DNA of 64,000 nt from Anaeramoeba flamelloides (lineage: Eukaryota > Metamonada > Anaeramoebidae), in NCBI GenBank assembly GCA_027625915.1, contig JANTQA010000032.1:3038001-3102000 (forward strand), read 5' to 3'. The notes beneath the pieces were generated by a model. It saw only the letters and a program-made list of their open reading frames with translations. It did not search any database and was not told where the DNA came from. A program made the translations under genes and the position numbers. Positions 12,075 to 22,100 of this stretch are shown piece after piece. Within the stretch, counting starts at the first letter, position 1. Each line of letters opens with the position of its first letter.

Positions 12075-13084
12075 TTTCATACCTTTTTGTCGGAAAAAAA
12101 TCAAATAAATTGTTTTTGAACAAAGCATTATAAATACTCAAAATTCAACAAAAACCACTCCTAAACAAACAAGATAGTATTCAGATTAATTTAGATATAT
12201 ATATATTAGTTAAATTGTTGAATTGTGGTATAAGACTCGTATTTTAATTGAACGTACTCTAGAATTTTTGAAAGGAACAATATGTACTTTAATCAATAAA
12301 AAAAAAAACTAAACCTAAATAATCTTTAGATCTATCATTTAATAATAAAATCTTTTGTGAAATATTTTGAATTTCAATTCTGTTTTTCAAAAATGATAAT
12401 TTCAAAATATTTTTTAACCAAAGGGAATTAAAAATATAGAATATACTTAATGATTTCTATTATCTTGGGTATTTCTTTTTTTACTAAATCCAATAGAATA
12501 ATAAGTTGGGGTTATCGGATGTTTGAACAATAATACATATTGTCAATGTAAATGTTCTACCAACTAGATATCAAACTACAAGAATAATATCTTTTGATCT
12601 AATCACTGTTTTAATTTGTTTCTTTTAGTTTATTTTTTAAAAAAAAAAATTTTTTTATGTTTCAATTTCTTTGGATTTTAAATTATTATCTATCTAATTC
12701 TAATATAAGTTAAAATTACTTGAAAAGATATTAAGTCAGAAATTCAAATCAATTTTTAACACTAGAATAAGATAAATATTATGATTTCAAATTTAAATCT
12801 TATCCAATAGAATCTTGCAATTCCAAATAATTAGATATTTGTTAAATTTATTAAGTATTGAAATAAAAATGCTAAATTAATCTAAAAGTCGAATCGAATA
12901 ATGATAATGAATTCAAAGATTTTTTCAAATTCACAAAATAATGAAATTTTAAAGATTGGAAATTCAATAGAAAACTTTTTTTTTTAGTTTTTTTTTTACA
13001 TTTATTGTTCTGATATTATATGTTAAATTGATGAGTTGAATGTCATAAATATTAAAAAAAAAAAAAATTAAATATATCCAAGAT
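12075..13084. other. AT-rich spacer without recognised gene
   Basis: Holds a short (TA)n at about 12197 and homopolymers. No frame of note, no RNA gene and no clear repeat end. Part may be the lost distal half of the TTAA element beginning at 11822. Confidence 0.5.
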
Positions 13085-13618
13085 AAACATCGTTCCAAAA
13101 ATTTGGACACACCCAAAATCAAAAATAGGAAAAATAAAACTCAATTTATTGTATTTTTACAAACCTAATACAAAACCGAATTTAAGTTACAGGTTATTAA
13201 TGTTTTTATAAGTAATAATTTTAATCCAAAAAAAAAGAAAAAAATATAATACTCAAAAATAAAAATTAGTGTGTTCAAAATAATGAAACGAGCGAGAACA
13301 AAAAATGTATTGGTATATTTGTTGAAATTTCACCAAAACAATTATTGGTCGATCAAATAATAAGATACCATCCACCAATTGTAAGTGATTTTTCTATTTA
13401 ACAAACTCAACACTAACCTTCTATCAACCATTGAAAAAAAATTTCAGATCTAACGAAACAGATTACGTAACTTGAAAAAAAGGAAATGAAAACAAAACAA
13501 AAAAGACAAAAAATGAAATAGTTCTAAAATGAAAATTCTTTCCAAATTGAATTCAAAGTGTAGTATTGTTATTCTTTAAACTGTTTAAACTGTGTCCAAA
13601 TTTTTGAATATAGTTTAG
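13085..13618. mobile_element. Tc1/mariner-like element 'GGACACA', copy B
   Basis: Left end CCAAAAATTTGGACACACCC and right end CTGTGTCCAAATTTTTGAAT. Interior blocks such as the GATCAAATAATAAGATACCA region match copy A in reverse. The frame seen in copy A is interrupted here, so this copy is dead. Confidence 0.65.
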
Positions 13619-15469
13619 TTTAATAGTTCCAAAATATCGATACGGCATTTCCAAAGCTACTGTGAAGATGTTAAATATTAAATTTTGATATTGATATAGA
13701 TTTTTTTAATGTTCAAAAGGGGAATAATAAAGCTCATATTTTTAATAAAAAAGTCATAAAGAAATTATAACTCAAGAATTTTTTCTGATATTCATAAAAT
13801 TCATATTCAGATCCCAAAGTTTCTCTAAAAATCAAAAATCTGTTGAAAACACAGACATAAAATTTATTATTAAAAAAATGAATTTTTTTTCGATCACTTC
13901 CAAAGATTATTTTTTATATGAGCTGATTTATGAAAAAAAAATATTTTTAAAATGGCTTTCTTATTCTCATTTTGAACATTAAAAAAATCTATATTAAGAT
14001 CAAAATTTGATCTCTAAAAAAATTCATGGTCGCCTTGGAAAAGCTATATGTATTTATTTATAAAAATTCAGAAGAATTATATACAATATTATTACACTTT
14101 TGTAAGATAAAAAAAAAATAGGTTTATTATTTTATTTATAATAAATAAGTTACTAAAACAAATCAAGTAAGGTAAAAACAATAAAGAATTTAATATCAAA
14201 TTGTTAAATAATATTAAAATTATATTAACAAATGAAATGTATTGTTTTTAAAAACTTGCACACTATTAAATAAAAAATTATATTAGAAATACCAATAAAA
14301 CCTGAAATTCTCTTTTCTAAATAAGAATTTTGATAAAAAAATAATTATTAGAATTATTTTTAGAGATCAAAAGTATATTTAGATTTGTGGAATAGTTGCT
14401 TATCTGGTTATTTTCAAATAATTATAAAGTATTGTATAAATATTTATCTGAAAATCCAAAGTGAATGGGTTTAGTATTATATCTCAAATAATAATCACCA
14501 TATTAAAATTGAATATAGTTCTCCAAATTTAATTTTCTTTTCAAAACAATTTATTTGCTCTTAAATTTTTATTGTTGGGAGTAAAATTAAAGTTTTACAT
14601 TTTTTTATTTTTAAATTTTTTGGGAATTTTGAACTTTTGAGCATCAATATAATTTTTAATTAAGTATATTCACATATTTTAATTCCAGTCTTGTGGTATG
14701 GTATTTCTACTCACTTAATTTGAAATTTCAATCAAATCATTTGACTTGAGAAAAATCATGGATCAAGCCAAAACTATTTTCATTTTTTATTTTATTATTT
14801 CTTTTTACGATCACAAGAATGTCAAAACAACCACAATTCAACAAAGTAATTCATTAAAAGATCATTTTTATCCTTTGTTTCTTTCTATTTATGTTCTACT
14901 CTTTTTTTGTTTTTATTTATACTTTTCAATTAATTAGGATGCAATAGCTATTCGAAGTAAACTTCTTGATCCAATTTTTGGTTTATCTCTCAATTTCATT
15001 TTTAAATTCCCTTAATAAACTTGCAACCAACATTTCTTTTTTCAAACAATTGCTAAAAAGAAAAAGAAAAAGAAAAAAAATAGAAAAAGAAAAAAAATAT
15101 CAAACAAAAAGAAAACAACCAAAAAGAAAACAACCAAAAAAAGCGTAAAATTCATGTTTTTTAAAATTTGTTAAAATTATTCAAGAAACAAACAGATCGA
15201 TTCAAAAATAATTACTCAGCCTCAAACACTTCTTCTTAAGTTTCACTGATAAAAAAAGTATCATCATTTAAAAAGATCTTTTTGATCTCCTCAAATGTTT
15301 TAACAAGTTGATAACTTTGTCAAGCAAATTTCAATTTCAAAAAAAGAATACAAATTCTAAAAAAGATCAAACAATCATTTAAGAATTAATCTTTAAATAC
15401 TAAACAAGTAAAAAATGATGTGATGCTACTGGTATTTGAAATTCAAATGAATAAACTTTCAGCTAGCTA
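13619..15469. other. AT-rich spacer without recognised gene
   Basis: Two short frames (14746-14937 and 14966-15148) are Phe- or Lys-rich low complexity with no family resemblance; the second ends in an AAAAAG/AACAACC micro-repeat. No RNA gene seen. Confidence 0.5.
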
Positions 15470-15700
15470 TCATCTTTTCCTTTTTCAATACTGAAATCTG
15501 GTTTTTCATTTAGGATTATTGGTTCACCCAATAAATCAGATAAAAAAGAACAAAAAAAGAACCAAACAAATACACTGAGATCACAAATTACAATCTATTT
15601 CTTTGAAAGTTTCTTCGTTAACAAAATGAAAAGCGAGGATGAAATGAAAATTTCTTCCCTTTTATTATTCAAATACTAGTATTGTAGTGAGCAATTTTTG
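15470..15700 (+). repeat. Dispersed repeat 'CTGAGATCACAAAT', copy 1
   Basis: Shares the ACTGAGATCACAAATTACAA core and a following CTTTTATTATTCAA block with 56340-56530 in the same orientation. Ends are not defined, and the class is unknown. Confidence 0.5.
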
Positions 15701-15900
15701 AAACTGAAAATTAAATTTGAATCAAGAACAAAGGTCCAAAAAGCATTTTTTCATTTATTAATAAAGTAATGGGAAAATGGTGTATTTTTCAAGCTTTGCT
15801 GAAGTACAAAATTGAAAAAAAAAAAAAAAACTGAATATAATTCCATTGAAGAAATAAAGCAAATAAACAAAATGGACAATTAAGGGTGTTCGTTCCAAAC

Positions 15901-16349
15901 GAATTCTTCAGATACTTTATAAAAGCAATTCTTTTAGATTGTTCAAGATAAATAAGATCTTTTATTCAAAGACTTTTAGAAATTATTTTTTGACAAAAAT
16001 GGTGTTCATTAGTGTTTTTTTTTTTATTCTAGCGTAAATACCCACTAACCGCCAAGCAGTAATTAAGAGTAATATTGATTTATGGGAAAATTATTAATTT
16101 TACTGTGTTATTAGTACCTTGGCATTAGTAACCGATTTAAATGAAAAGTTAATTGGATAAACGTCTTCTTAGGAGGATTTTTAAGGAATTGGTAATTGAT
16201 TTTTTAGAGTATTACAAAAAATAAAAATCAAAAAACACTAATGAACACCATTTTTGTCAAAAAATAATTTCTAAAAGTCTTTGAATAAAAGATCTTATTG
16301 ATATTGAACAATCTAAAAGGAAAGCATTCGTAAAGTATCTGGTGAATTC
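15901..16349. repeat. Young foldback: 120-bp arms, about 200-bp loop
   Basis: The left arm 15901-16020 (starts GAATTCTTCAGATACTTTAT) and right arm 16230-16349 (ends AAAGTATCTGGTGAATTC) are reverse complements with only a handful of differences, including long perfect blocks around AAATGGTGTTCATTAGTG. High arm identity implies recent origin or gene conversion. The loop has no repeat or frame I recognise. Confidence 0.85.
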
Positions 16350-16428
16350 ATTTATAACCTACCTCTTTAAATGAAGAAAAATAAATGAATCGGTATTGTT
16401 CAAATCCTCTTCAAATTATGACACTTTA

Positions 16429-16850
16429 TTGTAAATAACTCCTGTTTTTAACATTTAACTCGTTACTCAATTTTAATCTATGCTTAGAATTTTGGTTCTC
16501 TGTTTTGATAAAAGAACCATATAACTAGGGTTTCAGTAACATATAAACAAAAAATTTATTTGTTTAAAATTATTTTAAAAAAAGAATTCTGCAGATATTA
16601 AAAGATTAAAATGTAATTCTTGACAAAAAAAATAGAAAAAATATCATTTATTTCAATAATTTTAATTAAAAAAAAGAAAAATCGTTTTGTTTCACAAAAA
16701 ATTTGATAAATTTTGACGAATTTTTTGAAACAAAATCAATTTAATATTTTTTACCCTTTTACATTAATTCAATTGCCTAACTCAAAAGTCAATTTCAAAC
16801 TGAACCAAATATAAACATATTAATTCTTATATTTTAAAATACCCAAACCA
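16429..16850 (+). mobile_element. MITE family 'GTGTAA', copy 1, decayed
   Basis: Collinear with 40141-40607: left TGTAAATAACTCCTG resembles GTGTAACTAACCCG, the AAGATTAAAATGTAATTCTT and TTGACAAAAAAAATAG blocks are shared, and the AACTGAACCAAATAT block lies near the right. The right terminus is not legible. Confidence 0.55.
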
Positions 16851-17367
16851 GTAAAAAAAGCATTTAATTGTACAAAACTTTGTGAATTCAATAGATCATA
16901 ATTTTATTCAAATTTTTTTCCGATCTCAATACATGGGGCAATTTAGGAACTGTTTTGTATATATATTTTTTAAATACAAGCTAATGATCAGTATTTAAAA
17001 TTTGAAGTTTTTTTGTTCGATTTCAATTTTCAAATTATCTTTTTTCTTCAAATTTTTATAAAATTGGAGGAATTGAAAAAGGAGATCAACAAAGAAGTCA
17101 AAGAAATTGGATGATTGAAGATTCATTTTGTAAGGTTGAAGACAAATCCATTTTACCGATCTAATATTTCGGAAAATTGAAAAATGGAAATGAAGGATGG
17201 GAAATTCGAAATATACAAGTTATCAATTTGGAAAATTATTAATTCTTTTAAAGAACCAAATTATAATATTATACAATTTGGGGAAAAGTCTTTCTTTTTT
17301 TTCTCAGTTCTCGCTTGGTATTGTATTCTCAAACTTTTAACTCTTGCTATATTAGAAATATTTGAAA

Positions 17368-17465
17368 AAAAATAATTTAATATTTTTTAACTTTTTACAC
17401 TAATTCAAGGCCCAAATTCAAAAGTTAGTTTAAATCTGAACCAAGTATGGGCATATTAATGGCAT
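17368..17465 (+). mobile_element. MITE 'GTGTAA' fragment
   Basis: About 95 bp matching the right part of 16429-16850 (TTTAATATTTTTTAAC, AATCTGAACCAAGTATG). A partial third copy. Confidence 0.5.
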
Positions 17466-18104
17466 ATTTCAATTAGTTGGATATAAAAATTAAAAATAAA
17501 TAAAAAACATGGTTTAAATTGGAGTAAAGGGTGAAATACTCTTTTCAAGATAATATACACTACAATATTTCAATTAAACAAACCACGGTTAATATCGAAT
17601 TTGCAACAAAGAAATGAATCAATTATAACTTTTTGTTGGTGAAAAGAAGAAAGGGTATCAGAAATAATATTTTAAAACTGAAAGAGTTAAATTTGTTGTG
17701 GTTACTCTTAATGAGGAACTCTAAATTAATATAATTTTCTTGAAAAAAAAAAAAAAAAAGTATATTTGAGAAAGCTCTTTTGAAAAAGAGTTAATTTTTT
17801 CAAACATTTAAATTTTATGAAAAAAGATAAGATTTTCGAAAAGAATTTTTTTGAAATTCTGAAAACAAAAAAAAAAAAAAGAACATTTCTTTGTTTGAAA
17901 ACATATCTCACTTTCATTAGAATCTAGGATAATGATAAGTTCCTAAAATAATAATTATTCTTAGATATTGAACTTTTTGCAACAAATTCTTTTTCTTCAT
18001 TATTTCATAATAATTTACTGTTTTTTTTGTTTCCTTAAAAAAAATTGAATGTCTTTATTATTATTGAAGAGATTCCATTCAACAAAATTACCTCATGTTC
18101 GGTA

Positions 18105-18440
18105 TTATGTTTTTTTTTTTTACTTTGAGAAATATAACCGAAAATTTATTTAATTTTTGGTTTATTTCTCAAATTAAAAAAAATTGTAGTTAGCTTTTCC
18201 AGAATTTAAAAGAAATGTGTAAAATATTTGATTTTTCTCTATTCTTTTGAATTCTGGAAAATCTAGGTTACGTTTTTTTTATTTCTCAAATTAAAAAAAA
18301 CTGCCGTTAGCTTTTCCAAAATTTAAAAGAAACGAGTAAAATCAAAGATTTTTCTCCATTCTTTTGAATTCTGGAAAAGCTAGGCACTTGACAGCACTCT
18401 ACGGCACTTGACGATACTTGAGTGCACTCTGCGGCACTTT
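18105..18440 (+). repeat. Palindromic composite repeat, copy 3
   Basis: One hairpin of the AAATTAAAAAAAAT type (about 18112-18183), then two tandem hairpins of the TTTTCCAGAATTTAAAAG / GAATTCTGGAAAA type (about 18190-18262 and 18308-18380), then the best decamer array (18386-18438) with units CACTTGACAG, CACTCTACGG, CACTTGACGA, TACTTGAGTG and CACTCTGCGG. Confidence 0.7.
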
Positions 18441-19114
18441 CTTAAACTAAAAATCTGTTTAGAGTTTTTTATTCGGGTTATAATGGAGGCATTATTATAG
18501 CTGAGATGATAACTTTTCTTTAAAAAATGAAAAGAAATAATTTTATTTTTAAACAAAGACAAGAAAAAGAAAAAGAAAGGCAAGAAATAAAAGAAATGAC
18601 TAAAAAAATAAGAAAAAAAAGCAAAAAAATAAAAAAAGTTCTATTTTTCACCCCCAGGGTATTGAATGGGCAATTTGTAGTTTCTTTTTATTCCTTTTAT
18701 ATCGAAGATTTCAAAATTACCACCATTGTTGTCACTTAGTTTACATAATATCTCATTTAGTAGAAGATTCCTTCGTTATTTGATGGAAGTTAATACAATA
18801 CAAAAAAAAACAATACCAGGAGAAATTAAATTGTAACCGCCATTTCTCTTCTTCAATACTTTACCGACTAAACCAGAGACTCACGCAGCTGATTTTTTTT
18901 TTTTCTTCTTCTCTACTTATTTATTTTCAGGACAAAAACAAAAAACTTTAAAAAAAAATTCAAAATTCTTTTTTAGAAAACAAAAAAAGTAAATGAAAAA
19001 ATGATCCAAAAAAAATGTATGTTTAAATTTTTATTTAATCATTATCATAATCAACAATATTTAAATAATTAATTAATATAGCTCAAAAACTTATAAGTCC
19101 CCTTTTTTTTCAAG

Positions 19115-22100
19115 AAATACCACAAGTATGTCAAAAACAAGATATTTTAGGATCAATTTTACCTTTAACAAAGCCCGGTGCTTACCAAAAAATAGATCAA
19201 ATTGCTGAAGGTCAGATGGCGCAAGGGTTTACAGATTCCATGACGTTATCGATAGATAATGATCATATCATGCAATATGAATATTTATCATATTATATTT
19301 CAGTATTTAATACTGAGAAAAAACCAATGAAAAATGTTGGAATACTTGTTACTCAAGTTTTTAAAAAAAATTCAAAAATCTTATTAAACACAATGAATAA
19401 TAGAACTTCAAAATTATTTCCAAATAAACACGATGATCATATTATTAACATCAATACTGAAAATGTTGGAAAATATAGGTAATTTTTCGTTTGTTTATTT
19501 ATTTTGATAAAAGGAATGATTTCATTTTTTGTAAAGTTGATTAAAATGAAGAATATAATTGTATTGATTTATTTATTTATTTATTTATTTTAAATAGAAG
19601 TAATAATCTGATTTTTCTGAAAGAAAAAATAAATAAAAAGTATTTTTAAACTTAAAGAGAAAAAATGTTTCATTCGATTAAAAATCAAAGTTTTCAAGTT
19701 ATTAATCCATGGGAATAATAACAGCTATTCATTAAAAGCTAATAACTTTTTTTGGAAAAATGTACACCTCAAGTCTGTAAATTACTTTTAGATAAAGAAT
19801 TATATATATATATACAGGTAGGTAGATAGATAAATATAGTAAAAAAAAAAAATGAATTGAGGGTGGAGAAAAATAAATAAACTAGAGAGAGAAAAAAGAA
19901 AAAAAAGAGAGAAAAAGTGTGACAAAAAATGCTTAATAATGGATTTTATAATTTTGAAATAGATCCTAATTGAAGAGATCTAATAAAAAAATCTCTTAAA
20001 GATTCATAAAATTTATCATTCTTAGCAAAAGACATTATCAGAAAAACTGTTTTTTTTTTATTTATTTAGAGTGTTGGTTATTTATTGGTTTGATTTTTTT
20101 ATGTTTGAATTATTTTTTGAAAGATTCTTATCAATCATTTCTATATCTTTCATATTTAGAATACAATCTCCATAAGAAATGGTTTAAATTTTCTCTAATA
20201 TTTTTTGGTTTTTCCGATTTTAAACAAAAAGGACAAATTTTAAAGTTCCTTTCATTTAGAAAATTTGAATTTCTATTTAGACCATTAGTAAAAGAAAGAA
20301 AATTCAAGAACGATCCAGAAGGTTTCCGATACAGATATTTTTATTGTTAAATCTGGTTTGTTCAGGTTCTTTTAGGAATATTATTAAAATATTGAAAATT
20401 TTTCCAGTCTTTATTTGAAATTATCGAATTTCTCATATAATCCTGAAGATTTTTTGATCGAAATATTTGATCTTTTTAATTTTTTCAATATTTTCCATAT
20501 TTTTCCCTTTTAATTCGGTATTTTTTCCCCCAAATGTCGGCAATCTCATAAGATATTAGGTAAAAGGGTTGTTGGCAAATTAAGTTGGTTTAATTTTTCA
20601 ATGAGTTTAAATTGTCTTTTATTTATACTTAAATTGATGACTTCAACCACCACGTTGATTACGAATATTATTTATTTGGCGCATTTTCCGAACTTTTACT
20701 CTTGAGAATAGTATCTGGTTAATTCAAGTGTTTATACCCTTTTCTTTCCTTTTTTTGAATAATTAAAAATTCACAATCTCTAATATAATTGAGATAAGGT
20801 GACTTATTTAAATAATCTTAATTCTAAGTTCATTGAAAATTGTGAATTGTTAAAAATATATTTATATCTGTCAAAAATGTTTTGAGCTTTTTTGAATGTT
20901 CAATGAAATGTATTTTTTTTCATTTCAAATACCTATCTACTTGACTTTACAAGATCTTTTTATATTTTTGTTTTTTTCTTATTTGAGTATCATTCAAAAT
21001 TCTTTAATTATTTCAAATAACACAAAAATTCTGATTTTTATAAGATCAATATTTCTTTTGATGATTATAATAAGATCATCCGCAAACATTTGAGTATAAT
21101 CACTTAAAAACTCAATTTTTTCTATGAGAAAATTTGTGATAAAACCATATAAAATAGGTCTTAGTGGGTCTCATTGATAAATACCTTTTCCATTATCTGA
21201 GTAGTATTTTAGAATAAAATTTTAAATAAATTTATTTTTATTAAATTATTAACAGCAAGTCTAATAAGTTTGTGACTAATTAAACCTTTGAGAGTATCAA
21301 TATTTAGACAAAAAATGTCTTCATTTGAATTTTCTTTTACGAAATTTTTTTAAATTTTTCCAAATAATTTATTACAATAATCCTTGTGTGATATTTTTTT
21401 CAAAACCCAATACCAATTGTCTGTTTATCTATCAAATCCCAAGTAGGTTCAATTGGTTGATAAATTAATTTTAGAAAAAATGTGGGCAAGGTTTGATTTA
21501 TCAAAATTGGTCTAAAATTAATTGTATTGCTTTTCTCTCCATTTTTATGAATAAATAAAAGAAATCTTTTTTTTTGAGAAAATCCAAGTGTTTTTTTTTT
21601 TTTGATTTTCTAAATCTCCATTATATTTATAAAAATATTTTTGATTGATTCAATAAATTGCCCATTTTGCTTTATCAAGTACATTTGTTTTTCATTTTTT
21701 CGATCTTCGTCGTATTCAAGTTCAATGATTTGATCATTCTTGTAATTATGGTAGGGATTATTATGATTAAAAATATGATTTTTATTTTCATTTGAAAATT
21801 GTTTTTGTTATTGAGTCTACATAAGAGAAATATTCTTTTTTTCGTTATTGGATTATCTTTAATTGTTTTGCATTTTTAAGATTAAATCTTTAAAATTTTT
21901 TTTACAAAAGTCAATATCATAGTGTTTGAATTATTGACTAATTGAAGTTATGATCTTATTCCGTTTTTTATAATTTGATCTTTTAATCTGTTTTATCAAA
22001 GATTTATTAATAATTTTTGAAATTAAAATAAAACTTTCCATTTCATCTTCAGAATTACTAGCAATTATTCTTTTATAATCTAGAAATTTTGATTTAAAAA

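Noticed and set aside
18386-18438. Decamer array considered as a CRISPR-like array
   Set aside because: Units are 10 bp head to tail without spacers, and the genome is clearly eukaryotic.
18380-18739. Frames over the decamer repeat and a Lys-rich stretch
   Set aside because: Low complexity or repeat-derived; could not be joined in phase to the TRAPPC13 exon.
19216-19478. ATG at 19216 as the true start of TRAPPC13
   Set aside because: The 33 upstream in-frame codons back to a good acceptor look coding, and the family's N-terminus is longer.
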